A DNA stretch of 64,000 nt from Triticum aestivum (Eukaryota > Streptophyta > Magnoliopsida > Poales > Poaceae). The notes beneath the pieces are model-generated. The model was not told where the DNA came from. It saw only the letters and a program-made list of their open reading frames with translations, and did no database searches. Position numbers and translations under genes: made by a program. The stretch covers positions 293,066,604 to 293,130,603 of the forward strand of contig NC_057814.1 of NCBI RefSeq assembly GCF_018294505.1. The letters are read 5' to 3'. Positions 12,571-24,741 of this stretch are shown here, piece after piece; the first letter of the stretch is position 1, and each line of letters starts with the position of its first letter.

Positions 12571-12647
12571 CTCCTTCCCATAATATAAGAGGGTTTTGTA
12601 CAGTGGTGTACTATACAAAACACTCTTATATTATGGGATGGAGGGAG
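12571..12647. mobile_element. Stowaway-type MITE (Tc1/Mariner-derived), 77 bp
   Basis: A nearly perfect hairpin starts CTCCTTCCCATAATATAAGAG and ends CTTATATTATGGGATGGAGGGAG, with TA on the right flank. The CTCCCTCC-type ends and TA target are diagnostic of Stowaway MITEs. The sequence resembles the Thalos family of Triticeae (from memory). The left TA is not preserved. Confidence 0.85.
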
Positions 12648-15600
12648 TAGCTGTTAATGTAAGTACAGTGGTAGATGAGTTCAGTCCTTACAAGAGGACA
12701 GTAGAGCTAAACCTCTTCAAAAGCATTGGGTTGATTCTAAATTTATGTAAGAGTCGATACGGATCTTATAATGTCCACCAAATGGAGGATAACAAGGCTA
12801 ACATGTGCAGTGATGCTACATAATCAACCAGCTATGAAAGTAAGTATGGTCATACAGGGCAAGATGTACTCACAAGAGCAATGTAGTGTGTAGTATAGTT
12901 GCGAGATAGTGCGGTCCCTTGAGAATGAATGTTCTTCAGCAAACAGTTTTCGTACAAGTGAGACGTTAAGGCACATGCAAAAATGTAGTTCAAATTGTGA
13001 TGTGATATCATAGACAGTACCTTACGCTGCAGATGAGACCAACATGTAATAAGATTATTCCAGTCAGTGTCAAATAAATGTAGCACCAGAGACTTTATAG
13101 AAATTTTGTTTAGATGCTTGCCATTGAAGTGCACTTGCTCGTCTTGACTATCTAGTTTGGTCCTCGCCTATTTGAAAGAATGAAATCTTGTATCTTCTGT
13201 TAGCATAAACATATGCAGTAATTACCATGGATAACATTAGTACATTACTTACGCGTAAGTTGCGGAAGAAGATTGGAAATTGTTCTTTGTTTGTGGTATA
13301 ATCTTTCCATGAAGGAAAGATGCACACAAAGTTCCTGACAACAATATAAGCTTCGTCTTCTAAACTGGGAAGAAGTGGAATAAGGGTCCTATTTGCTACA
13401 ATTGGGGCTCTCTCTCATTCGAAAAGGGATTTGGCAACTGGATTTGGTGTACTCTTTGCTGGAATGGGGTTTTGCGTCGTAGAGCTGGTGGTATGTCAAC
13501 TAGCATCATCATACTGTTTGCTGTAGTTGGGGCCTGCTGAGTTGGGGCATCAGAGATGGCCAGTGTAGTAGGGCTAGAGACTGCTAGAGTTGTGGTCGTG
13601 TTTTCTGGGTCTGGTGATATTGCAACTACACCTAATGGGCTATTTGATTTATCAGGTGTCATTACCTTTTCCAAATACTTTGTCCGTGCTCCTCCTCGAT
13701 CAGCAATTGCCCTCTTCCTTTTGAATGTCTGATACACAAGAACAACATTTGAATGGATAAATATGGTATGATGACATATGGAATATGTACTGAAAATGGA
13801 TAGGCAGGGCGTATTCATATACACGATGTGTAAAATAAGCTAATGGCAGTGCAACAAAGTAGAAGCAATGCAAAGCATCAGTTGCAAGATATGCGCAACC
13901 AATATAACCTTGGAAAGTTAGAGCAAGCACCTTGATGGGTGAATAAGATAGGGCATATGCCCTTGACTCCTACACTAGGGAGCTACATTGACTTAGGTCT
14001 CCCTCTAGCTTAGAATCATTGTTAGGATCATATTCTGAGCATGAATCTGTTGGTGGAGAGCGTTTGCATTGCATCCAGACTTGATTTCAATCCCTTAATG
14101 CCAAGTTTGACAGCCATGGCATTGTTCCGCTTTATTCTTTTCCTGCACGCAAGCTCATAACCATTGTGATGTTGTTCAGTATCTAAGATTCATGAAAACA
14201 TAAAAAGTAGTCAGATTATCCATGGAATGCATTGCGGATTCAACTCGAAGAGTGTCTCCCTACAAACCCATGCGTATACAAAGTTCATCCCCCAACCGTG
14301 CTGACCAGACCATAGACAAAAACAAAAACTCTTATGTCTCTATAACAGACGGACACACATTTCGAAACTGAAGTAGGAACATTAGAATCATATCAAATTC
14401 GTATTTGAACTAATAAACTAAGGAATTATGAGTGGCATAATGTTTAGCTTCAAGGGTGGAGTGCTGGTAGTGCGACACAAAGCAAGTAGGTAGATTGTAT
14501 TCCATGGAAAAGATTGTTGTCTATGTAAAAGGTGGATATGAGACTTTCTTTCTATAGGATGCAGTGTTCGTTGCCCACACATGCTGGAAGAGATCACACA
14601 AAGAAATACTATTCACTCATGTCTGCGGTTCCAGTATTTTGAAACAGGGTGGTCCACCCTAAAAGAATATTGACAACAAACATGACAAGGCACGCATAGA
14701 GGTAGTGAATCAATCATTACTTGTGAGCTTACTAGGACAAGTGTACAGAATTGTAACTGCAATAAGAGACCGTCCAAAATTTGAATCAAGAAGTTGGTCT
14801 AGCACTTATTGTTTGCAACTAATTGACGTGAATAATTGGATATCATATCGAATGAGTAAAAAATACAAGTAAAATTGTCAGCAAACCTGGCCTGTAGTAG
14901 TAATCTGGGTCAATGTCACTATGACCAACAATCCAACATGACTAGTGTCTGTTCCTAGGGCCGGAATTTTGAAACCCTGTGAACTTTACAGGTACTAAAG
15001 ATTACTGAAATATCTGAACCATTAAGTGTAGGTAGCACTCAGTACACAACAAACCCTAATGACTGTCCTACCTAATGAGTAATGAATCAATTAGAAAATG
15101 GGTGATGAGGAGTGGTTGCTGAGTGTTGAGGATGTATCTCAGGAGAAATCGGGTTGGCTTAGTGGCTGCTGCACGCCTGAGCCCTGAACGGACTAGGAAG
15201 GTAGGCACAGCAGCGCGCCTGGGCAGCGGTGACGCTATTGGGCAAGCGGCTCCTGACCTCCTGTTAGTTCGGTGTCTCCTCCTAGAGTCATGTCGTCCGA
15301 GGATGGTGAGTCGCCGATGAGGCAGGTGGCTGGGGGCAAGTAGAGATCGGAAGCGTAGCAGAACAAAGGGGAATCGGGGTCTGGGCCGAACCAAAATCCC
15401 AGGGTAGGCCGCGGCCCACCGTGGGCACCCTGTAGTTCCACACCCGAATGGTGCACATGCATTTTTGGAACCAAATTAGGAACATCTAGCTGACCAGTTA
15501 AACGACTCTGTTTTAATAATACCAGATTCGTATTTGAACAACTAAGCTTGTTTAGCTTGATGGGTGGAGCGGTGCTATTATGACACGAAGCACGTATGTT

Positions 15601-16379
15601 GATCGTATAGTGACCATAAAAGGGGGGAAACCCTAAGCATGATCAATTAAACCCTATTATGACTGTGCCATGGCATATTTGAAGCTGCAAGCCATAGAAA
15701 TGCTATTTAGCAACCATTGTTTACTTCGAACTAAGAACTAAATTCTAAGAGCTGAAAAGAAAGTACAGTAACCAAGTTACGATCTATTTTCTGGTTGAGA
15801 TCAAAAGGTTGAGCAGATATGAAGTAGTACCACCTCTCTTGCGGCACCGTGTAGGCATCGAGGGTGCGATGGCTGTTGGTGGCATTGAAGCAGATCTGCG
15901 ACGGTAGACGGGTGCATCGGGGGATAAGTCCTGTTGAGGTGGACGAGAAGGTCGTGGGAGCAGCCCCAACAAGGAGGACGACACCACCGATAAACCGAGA
16001 GGACGCGATGCAAGGCTCCTGGTCCGTCGGCGTGGATGAGAAACGTCCATCTCTAGCAATGGACGACGCGGTCTTGGTAAGTGCTCCGGCATGGTGGAGG
16101 ATGGCGTCGATGGACGGGGTAGAGGACGGCGGCGATGGATGGGGTGGCGGACGGAGGAGGCTAGTGTGGGGATGGTGTTCTAGCATGGACGGTGTATGAA
16201 TGGGAAAATGGAGGAAGAGGTATAGGGAACCATGTTTTTGGGACGACCTGTCTAAAATATGGGAAAGTTACGAACTCAGCCCCCGTTTAAAATTTGGAAG
16301 TCTCGTCGGTTGGGGATAGGACGGTAATCTCGCATCTCCCCAATATTTGCCCAGAGCGATTTCGGGCGAGGAGAGGGTG

Positions 16380-16700
16380 TTTTGGCGCCCACGGTTGGTG
16401 CCCATAGTGTATGAACGAGGCTGACAGGTAGGGCGGTTGTGTCACGTATGAGTGAAGTTACAAACCTGCCCTGTTGAAAATATTTGCCTACATTGATTTC
16501 GGCCGAATCGAGTTTGTTTTGCCGCCCATCGTATATGAATGGGGAAATGGAGGGAGAGACAGAGGTCTTTCGGACGAGCTTGAATCAAATATGTTTTGCC
16601 ACCCATGTTTGGCGCCCACCGGGTCTGAATGGGCTCAGAGGTGGTCGTGTCACGTCTAATTGAAGTTACTAACTTACCCCTATTGAGTGCAGTGGAAATC
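16380..16700 (+). repeat. Degenerate direct repeats upstream of the minus-strand gene
   Basis: A GTGTCACGT...TGAAGTTAC segment occurs at 16439 and 16647 (208 bp apart). A TTTTGGCGCCCAC-like block occurs near 16379, 16512 and 16590, each followed by an ATGAATGGGG-like sequence. They sit directly upstream of the GC-rich first exon of the 11-16 kb gene and may be duplicated promoter or subterminal repeats. Confidence 0.5.
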
Positions 16701-16859
16701 GGGCCGATAAATTGTCTGTGTAAGGGGCAGACAGTAATTTCCATCTCGCAAACACTGGCTTCGGGCAGCCGACGTGGGAGTGGATATTTTGCCGCTTCTT
16801 TCAAATTTTGGGACAATAAGCATCCACGTTTACCCTGGCAACTAAATTAGAATCCATTT

Positions 16860-17529
16860 CTTATACGAATCTTTATAAATCATTGTATGTTTTTTATATA
16901 TCTTCAAAATCACAACAAAGATGTATTCCACTGTCATATATGAATATGATTAACAAATGCCGATACTCGAATTGAGAAGCTAGAATCTAGTTTAAGGTGA
17001 ATCCGAAACCACTTTATGTCGAACTCAAGTGTAAGATGTATGACACATGCAGCATCTAGTGTACTCCGATTTAGATATGTACACAAGCGATGTCTCAAGA
17101 TTCAAGATACCGAGTCAATCAACCAATAATGTACAAAACTAACATACATATAAACACTTATAGAGTATATGGATCAATAATATCAACTAACATACATAAC
17201 CCATGACGCTGTACTTTTTTTGCTAAAAGAGCATCATTTTTTTAGCAAAGCTAGTACAACATCTTGGCCCTTTCAGATACATGCCACTTAAGGACTATCT
17301 ATACTACTATTATTGCTGAATGCACATTCAGCCTGATTGGCATATTTGTAGGTATGGGACAGCAATAAAAATGAAATGTCTCAGAGTCTTATCAATTAAT
17401 ACAGACTCGTGCTAAAAAAATTACAAACCAAAACACAAAAAATAATTATTACATGATCTCTAAAACAAATGGTTTGATCGATTACATGAACAAACAACAC
17501 AAAGGTTATTTAATGATGGAAAAAACATT
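16860..17529. other. AT-rich stretch, no gene seen
   Basis: This is simple AT-rich DNA between the two minus-strand decayed genes. It would include the 3' UTR of the next gene. I see no coding or RNA signal. Confidence 0.4.
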
Positions 17530-17847
17530 TCACCTATGATTTACCAAGTGGGAATTTAATTTCATTTTTTCCTTCAGGACCTTAACAATGCGGTCAGTCT
17601 CAGCTTGCTTTGTTTTGAAATCCACAAAATATTTAATGGTTGTCTTGAGTATTGCTTGTGATTGTGCTATTTTCCTCCTCAACATGTCAACTTCATCTCT
17701 AAGTGCAGAAGCCGAATCTCTTTCTACCAATAGTTTAGCCTCTAGAGCATCAGCAGTTGGCAATTCATGATGCACGATTGAGCCGGTGCCACTACTGTGG
17801 GATGATACAACGACCATAGGGACCTCGCTCTTTGATCTTGGGCTAAT

Positions 17848-18423
17848 CTGTTTTGCCATTAAAGTTCTGATTGGATTCCAAAGATTTGAAGTTCACAAAA
17901 CATCTCAACTGGGAGTTAGAACAGCGAGCCAGTTAAACAAACAAGGAATTAAAGAGTTTTGATTGGATGCTAAAAAGTAGTTATTAACATCATTGTAACC
18001 GGTTGCAGCAGCAAAGCAGTTAAACAAACAAGTTTTGCAAAAGGTACCTGGTGTGGCATTGGACTTTCTCTTGGATCCTGAAAAGTTGAGTAGCCAGTAA
18101 CGTGATTAGAGCAACCGGTTGCAGCAGTAAAGCAGTTAAACAAACAAGTTTTGGAAAAGGAACATGTTATGGCATTGGAGTTTCTCTTGGATCCTAAAAT
18201 GTTGAGTAGTCAGTAACTTGATTAGAGAAACAAGTTACAAAGCAAATCTGTTACACAAATATATTTTTGAAAATGTACCTATTGTGCAATTTGACTTCCA
18301 ATTGGATCCTGAAAACTGGAAGTTGGTAAGATGATTACAACAACATGTTACAGCAGCAAACCAAGTAAACAAGGAAGTTTTTGAAAACATACCTATTGTG
18401 CCAAACGGAGTTTCAGTTGGATC
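17848..18423 (-). repeat. Tandem array of ~30-nt exon-like units
   Basis: Six units on the minus strand start with xATCC at 17877, 17969, 18077, 18193, 18308 and 18423, so the last four are 115-116 bp apart. Units 18077-18048, 18193-18164 and 18308-18279 are each exactly 30 nt, bounded by AG before and GT after. In one frame they give related ten-residue peptides (DPRESPMPHQ type) aligning with the start of the terminal exon (NPIRTLMAKQ). Units 2, 4 and 5 carry stops, and unit 6 is 31 nt with a lost acceptor. The intervening intron-like DNA is also repeated. Confidence 0.65.
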
Positions 18424-19023
18424 CCGCGAACTTGAATGTTAGCAATCATAAATAATGTGTTGCAAGAGCCATAAGAAACTAACACCAAACTAGTAAAACT
18501 AACCAGTTTTGGCAACGTATTTAATTACACATGAACTATTAAAACTAACAAGTTCTTGGCAACGTATTAAAGTAACAAGTTGGTACCGTTTACCAGCAAC
18601 ACAGACATCTGTAAATTTCTTTGGTGTAAGAAAAATGATTCCAACACATATATATAAGTTAAAAAGACGTTGTCCCTCATATAAACCTGAACATTGTCTG
18701 TCTATGAACATGAAAACATTACTAGTGCTACAAGTGATAACAGCAAACCATTTAAACAACCATGGTATCAGAACATAAATTACACATGAATTTTGCTACA
18801 CCTTAGAAGTACATATGACCAACTATCTACATGCTTAAGTAGCTATTTAAGTTCGTTCTTAATAGTAAATATCAAACACATAGATAGGCGCAGTCTATAA
18901 GAGGATTAACAGGCTATGGCATTATGTAATCAATAGCAAACTAAATTAAGCCAAGCGATGTAATTGAACAATTTTGCAATCAGTGGCTAACTAAAATTCC
19001 AAGAAGCAGGTAACTGAACTTAC

Positions 19024-20941
19024 GCTTGCTCTTTGTACAGGCACACTGCAACTCCTTTTTAGCTTACAAGGTTCGATGAAGGAGTCCATGGCATCAATTG
19101 CTTAGATATGTAGTCCTAATACTTTTTTCTTCCCACACTGCATTGGTAAGTTGAATGGTTAATCTGATAAGATGATGCGTCCTTGAATGTTATATGAGGA
19201 CGGGTTCTCAGACTAGTTGTAGCCACACACATCACACTGGCTTTTACTGTATATCTCATGCGATTACATTTGGCATATTGAGTTCTAAGCAATCTATAAT
19301 AGGATGACGAGACTGGCATCCTTCGCATTATTCGCGATCTCAGTTCATAGAAACAAGCAATTAAACCATTCTATGGGTAAATCAAAATCGCCACTGGAAT
19401 ATTTTTCACTACCCCAATCATACATGCAAAAAGGGGCGACGCCACCGCAGGGGCTGGTATGGGCGGCCACCTCGGGTGGCTGGAAAGTGCGCACCTAGTT
19501 TGAGTCGTCCAGGTTGGCCCAGGCTAAGTTTTGTTCGTCCCAGCGCACAAGCAGGCAATGTAAAAAATGAAGAAAAACGTTTCAATTCGGATGGGCCAAT
19601 AAAGTAAGTGCAAGGCAGGCCCTATAGCAGGCTCACGGCCCAAATGAGTGCCTCACATATCGATCGACAGCAGAAAAAATCCCCAATTCATTCGCTCCAG
19701 CCTCCAGTCTGGTTCGCTCCTAACCTAGTCGCCGCTGGACACACCAACACAACACTTCCTCGTGCCCTCTTTGGACGCTGGTCGTCGGGCTTCAAGCGAA
19801 TGGAAGTACAAGAAGATGAAGATCCAACCTGGGTGTAGCCTTCCTGGGAGGGAGCGGCGGCAGCACGGGCATGGCATCGAGCTTGCGGAAACGGACAGTC
19901 GCAGCTTGCAAGAGCAGCAAGCGCAATGAGAACGTACATCACATCCCTGATTATATCTAATTCAACTGTTCAATTTCTAGCCAATAGTTAAACCTAACGG
20001 TGTTGTAAAACTACTTGTATGGAGGGAATGTATAAGAAAATGAAACCAATTTCTTCTTATTTTATAACTCCCCCAATCAATACTGAACTGACTAAACTTG
20101 ATGGGTCTAATCAAGTTTCTGGTGCAAACATTCAAGCTCATGTTGTTCTTGAGCCTGGATTGTCTAATGAACAGACTTCTAATGAAGGATTTGATGCAAA
20201 CATTTTGCATGCTCCTGGTGATGAACATATAGTGTCTAATGAGGGATCTAATGCAAGCATTTTGCAAGCTTCCATTGAATGATTTAGTGTCTAATGATGA
20301 TCTGCTATGTTGGGAGAGAGAGAGAGATTTGCAGGAATTGATGACAAGCAAATTATAGTACATTTTCATGGCTTGAGGAAACGTCGAGGCCATCTACTAG
20401 AAAGTCCCCGTACCATGACAACATAGCATAAATAATTTTCTAATATGTTGTTTGAAACTATTGGCGTATTGGTTATAGGTGCAATTACACTTGGATATTT
20501 TTGGCCAAAGAACGAATAATTCAAGCAGGTACAGTCCATGTTAGTAGTCCTTGTACACCATGTTGCATTTTATGATTTTTGGTGCTTACATCATTTAGTG
20601 TGTTATAATCTAGAAATACTTTGGATCATTAGCTGGTTTTCAAAGTGCATGTAGCTTCACATTTCTCAAGTTATTTTGATTTCTGGAGTGCAAGTGCCTT
20701 CGTATTTTTTAATTTAAATTTTCGCCCCTGGTAACTTGAATTCGTGGATCCGCCACCGCACACAAATCATACACGCAGGCCAATACGAATTAAATGAAAT
20801 GCAGGGACTTACGCTAGCTTGTTGTACAGGCTCACTGCAGCTTTGCTTGCGCTTGGGATGTTCCATGTACAAGTCCATGTTACCACTTGCTTGGATGTGC
20901 AGGCCTTGTGTTCCTTGCATCCCCCTCTGCATTTTTGACAC
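19024..20941 (-). repeat. Duplicated exon pair (19024-19130 and 20813-20941)
   Basis: Two minus-strand segments about 1.8 kb apart encode related peptides that end KLKRSCSVPVQRAS and KRKQSCSEPVQQAS. Each is followed at once by a GTAAGT donor (exon ends 19024 and 20813). The upstream parts align weakly (GLHI...). The first copy has a stop. This is a duplication of one exon within the decayed gene. Confidence 0.55.
20025..20282 (+). pseudogene. Possible N-terminal fragment of a TTF-zinc-finger/hAT-like (ZMYM1-like) protein
   Basis: An 85-codon plus-strand frame starts MYKKMKPISSYFITPP and continues with a low-complexity acidic repeat (several SNEGxxANIL-like units). Starts of the form KKxxxISSFF are common in grass TTF-type zinc-finger/hAT-dimerisation proteins. 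The zinc finger itself is not present because the frame stops at 20282, after which a (GA)n run occurs. It lies opposite the minus-strand gene and is probably an inserted gene fragment. Confidence 0.3.
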
Positions 20942-21850
20942 GGCGAATGGTTGATCAAATGAGAGGAATCGACCGTGCTGTTATACCGGAGGACAGGTAC
21001 TTACAAGGTTATACCGGCATGCAGGATGTGTACCAGATCCCGTAGCGCCGTCATGCCTCGCTAAAAATGGGTTTTCTTGTTTCAAATGATATCTCATGAA
21101 GAAATGAGAGTTGAAGTCAGAGTTGCATAGGCGTGTAAGCTAAGAGAGCAGAAAAGTATATCCAAACATCGTCGGAACAGTGCACAAGGGAGTGATATGT
21201 GGATACCTAGTTTGGGCCGGCGTTTGGGCCTGCTCGCCTAGGTAGAGTGCGGGTCACTTCAGAGCTGTTGAGGGTGATGCACTAGCATTGGCTCGCCGCG
21301 CACTGATGCAGATCTTGAGCGGCAGCAGAGCGCTGTGATGCCGTGGACAAGGTTGTTGATGAAGCCCCAACGGCCTCAGGGGGTGGAGGTGCGACGATGT
21401 GCTCGGTGAAGTAGCCTCAGTGAGGTGGGAGATGGTGTCGGTGAAGTGCACCTGATGTGGTGGAAGTCGGTGTCTGTGAGGCACATTGGCTGCGGTGGCC
21501 GACATTGTCGGTGGACCACCTGGTGCGGTGGACGAGGGCGTAGATGAGGTAGCTCCGGTGCGGTGGTGAAGTGCGACCATCGTCTTCGTCTTCGTCGTCC
21601 GACACAGTGGTGGGGAAAGAGATGACACGAGGGGTGATTCGAACTTTGCTTGGGTTGGTGGCAAATTAGGGATTTGAGCACTCTGGGCGCGGAAGGGCAT
21701 GGTGGAGAAGGGAGATTTTGCAGGGCAAGAATTGGGGCCGCCAGATATAAGCGCGAAATTTTGTTGTTGTTGTTCTTTTGGGGGGGGTGGGGAGGGGGGA
21801 GGGGGTGGGTGACTGGGTGCTATCGGCCGTATGACACACGCGACCAGCAC

Positions 21851-22332
21851 AACACGACCCTCGTCTACCTGGTGCGCCTACATTTGAGAATGCAAACAGA
21901 TCTTCTTTCATTTGCAAACGAATCTATATGTATTACCATGCCCGTGTTTTCCTTGCAAATAATTAATCCTTCGAAACGAGATACTATAAATTAATTAATG
22001 AGGAGTTATTTGAATTAGAGTCTTTGTCACATAGAAATCTCCAATTCAAACGTGGATTTCGCATTTCACGGTATCCACGCTACTTTTTTAATACAAATTC
22101 ATATGTATAAGATGAACACCATGGTAGTGAGAAAACTTTGGATGGATTCAAACATATGATCACACACATACAAAATACCACAACAATCGAGTCGATGTCA
22201 ACTTTTCCAAACCTAGCATGGCACGAATTCGAAATAATTACGAAAGTCATATGCATGGTCCTCAATTCGAATCTTACAATCTACACTAAATTGAAACATC
22301 AATACTAAGTCTAGTAGTATCTACATTCAAAT
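21851..22332. other. AT-rich stretch, no gene seen
   Basis: This is AT-rich sequence between the GC-rich 5' part of the minus-strand gene and the CT-rich array. I see no supported gene. Confidence 0.4.
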
Positions 22333-23330
22333 GTGATTTTAGCCCCACCCCACCTCAGCACACACACTACATACTTCATGTATCGATCAATCTTCCTCTC
22401 CAAACCACCTTACAAAGCTATTGGTTTCCGACACACGTTCATTCTTTCTCTCCATGTTTCGATCTCTAACTCTCTCAACTACACAACCCCCCTTTTCCAC
22501 TCTGTTAACAAATGTATCTCTCTCACACACCTGCTATTGCACTCCATGCCGATCTCTCTATCTCTCTCCCCCTCCCACTCTCTATCGCTAGATACATGCA
22601 TTGCCTATCTAGACGCCCCTCTCGTGCGCATGCACGCACATTGTCTATCTAGGTCACTCTCTCGAGACTGTCTCACTCTTTCTTCCGCATGGTGGCCCAC
22701 ACTCGCCCAATCTCTCTCTTTATCTAAGTCTCAATTAACCTCGCTTTCTCTAGCACACAAATGATATATTTTCCTGTTCGGGCCTCGATCGACACACTCT
22801 ATACTCTCTTACACAGATTGTCTATCTAGGTCAGTCCATCCAAGCTGCCCTCACTCTTTTTACCTCATGGCAGCCCACGCTCGCTCAATCTCCCTCTCTC
22901 TCTCTCTATGTATGTATTGATTGACCCCGCTCTTTCTCAGACAAACGATATATCTCCATGTTTGGGCCCAATTTGACATATTCAAATTGTATACTCTCTC
23001 ACGCATATTGTCTATCTAGGTCACTCTCTCCAACCCATCTCACTCTTTCGATCACATGACGTCCCACACTCGCTCAGTCTCTCTCCCTTTATCTATGTAT
23101 GGATTGACCTTCTTCCTCCCATGTACAAAATATATCTACATGTCTATGACTGGATCATCTCTCAAGCTCTCTCTTACAACCCTCACCCTTCCCAAAAGCT
23201 CAATCAGACAATATTTCTCCAGAGCATATATATCTTTTCAACGAATGCTGGACCACACCAACTTTGTCTCTCTATCTATCTATGTCTTGATTGACCTCGC
23301 TTTCTCACGCTGTATCTTCCACACAATGAA
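22333..23330 (+). repeat. CT-rich degenerate tandem array
   Basis: Units of about 177-190 bp share the landmark ATTGTCTATCTAGG (22640, 22817, 23007; a variant at 22599). The landmark is followed by CTCACTCTTT, GCCCACACTCGCTCAATCTCT and ATTGACC..GCTTTCTC blocks, ending with a partial unit near 23260-23310. CT microsatellite runs occur in each unit. Long open frames on the plus strand here come from stop-poor CT-rich composition and are not called as genes. Confidence 0.7.
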
Positions 23331-24741
23331 TCTACCTCTCCATCCCTCAGAGAGCTGGAACAATTTACATTGCGAGGGGGGCTCCAACCTTGGATTAATT
23401 TGTGAAGGCATTTATTCCGGTGGGTTTAGATTATATTTTCGTAGCATTCGGCCCACAACTACTCCAAACACCGTTCCAACCCCCGCACCTCCCACAATTG
23501 ATTTCCCTCTGGCTCGATCACCACTCTCTTGCACGCCCTTTCTCACCTTCCACGTCGCACCCTGGTATTTTTGCAAAAAACTATGTTGTTCTCTTTAATT
23601 ATTATTAATAAGCTACAAACTACACACCAATAGTCCACGTGTAATGGAACAAATTTCGACCCAGAAATGAAAGTTCTACAAACTACTCACCGAGGGGCCC
23701 ACCTGTCATGGAACAAATTTGTACCCATATATAAATAAAAAATAAAAAAGGACGAGGATCGAACGTGCGACCAGGCCTTCAAGCCACACGTCAATAGGAA
23801 ACTTAGTAGAAACGTTTCTTCTACCCCCCTTTGTTGATATAATGTTTTTATATTACCACAGCCTATTTAATGGATAACATGTTTTAATATTAATTTTAGT
23901 ACATTAGTGGGACCGGCTCGTTAGCACGTACTATTCGCCTTCACTTACTGGTGGGTTCCATGTCTGCTTTCTCTCTCCCTCTCCTCCCCTTCTACGTTTA
24001 GACGCACGGGCAAACACGAAGAACGCGCGGGTGGTGTTGCCGTTGACCATATTTGGACGCGTTCACAAGTTACGGCACCAGTTTCACGTACTAGTAGTAT
24101 TATACATGTGACAAGTTTAGGAACAAAAGTGACTCTAACGGACAAGTTAGGCTAGTTTTAGTACTATTTATCTACTACTCCGTAATATAAATGCGTGGAT
24201 AAATAGATGTATCGCCTAGTGTCGAACAAGGGGACTGGTCCCGCCCTACAAGTATTTGGAATTGACTTCCCTAAAAAATATATGGAATTGACGTGGTATT
24301 TAATATGAAATGTTTGCGATGAGATGGAATACATGTGGCTTGATGGCGTTTCATATTTAATTTGATATGGCTCTAGCAGAACATTCAATCGATCAAACCA
24401 TAGATTTCATTCAGTCTGACTCCGACTTTACATTCACATGACGATCGAACTAAAATAAATGGAAATGATAAATCCCAAACGTTCGGATTTTAAAGCATGA
24501 AAATCCAAACATTTTTCATGGCAAATTTAGATAACGCGGCAGCGGCAGGGGCGTCTTGCAATGGGAAGTGGCTCTTCTGCTGTGCTTTGTGTGTCGTCGG
24601 GCTACTGACCGACGGCGACGGCGACAGCGGCATCTTGCGCCATTGTTGGCGTACTCTTGGACGTTGGCCCTAGCTTCAAGGAAGGCCAGAATGTTCTGGA
24701 CTTTGGTCTCCAGGAGTGAGTAAACTGGTGGGAGGAGGCGA
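23331..24741. other. Mostly non-coding flank of element 1
   Basis: No clear gene is present. A minus-strand open stretch at about 24735-24500 (contains VYSLLETKVQNILAFLEAR) has protein-like composition and could be an exon remnant cut by the insertion at 24742. I do not recognise it. A partial ACTCCGTAATATAA near 24177 may be a MITE end. Confidence 0.35.

Larger units (their letters stand above)
11131..16186 (-). pseudogene. Decayed multi-exon gene, probably CACTA-associated (coiled-coil C-terminus)
   Basis: Several minus-strand exon-like segments with splice signals run from high to low coordinates. A GC-rich first exon lies within about 15731-16186. Further segments are 14142-13931 (SEYDPNNDSKLEGDL), 13728-13253 (starts TFKRKRAIADRGG, contains LIPLLPSLEDEAYIV), 13167-13021 (ARTKLDSQDEQVHFNG) and a last exon 11503-11131. 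The last exon is heptad-like and charged (SQVQEERHSATRLRHEV). In-frame stops and frame changes break it. Position just inside the CACTA terminus suggests the accessory gene of that element, but I see no DDE transposase, and the assignment is an inference. The 5' exon boundary is uncertain. Confidence 0.45.
17530..21850 (-). pseudogene. Second decayed multi-exon gene with coiled-coil last exon
   Basis: The minus-strand last exon runs from about 17877 to the stop at 17530, with ATG at 17859. It encodes a serine-rich start and a heptad-rich helix (LRDEVDMLRRKIAQSQAI), likely a coiled coil. Upstream are the ~30-nt exon-like array (17848-18423), an exon ending at 19024 and a related exon ending at 20813 (both with donor GTAAGT). 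A GC/proline-rich segment (21254-21850) may hold the 5' exon. The layout parallels the 11-16 kb gene, suggesting related CACTA-type accessory genes. No transposase motif is visible, and a foreign plus-strand fragment interrupts it near 20.0-20.3 kb. The overall gene model is tentative. Confidence 0.35.

Noticed and set aside
19977..20393. 138-codon minus-strand frame
   Set aside because: It is the shadow of the plus-strand fragment with better protein-like features at 20025-20282.
21254..21850. 198-codon proline/serine-rich minus-strand frame as a stand-alone gene
   Set aside because: It overlaps other open frames in the same GC-rich block. At most it is the 5' exon of the decayed gene, not a separate protein.
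22333..23598. Plus-strand frames of 143 and 180 codons
   Set aside because: They arise from the stop-poor CT-rich tandem array and have no domain.
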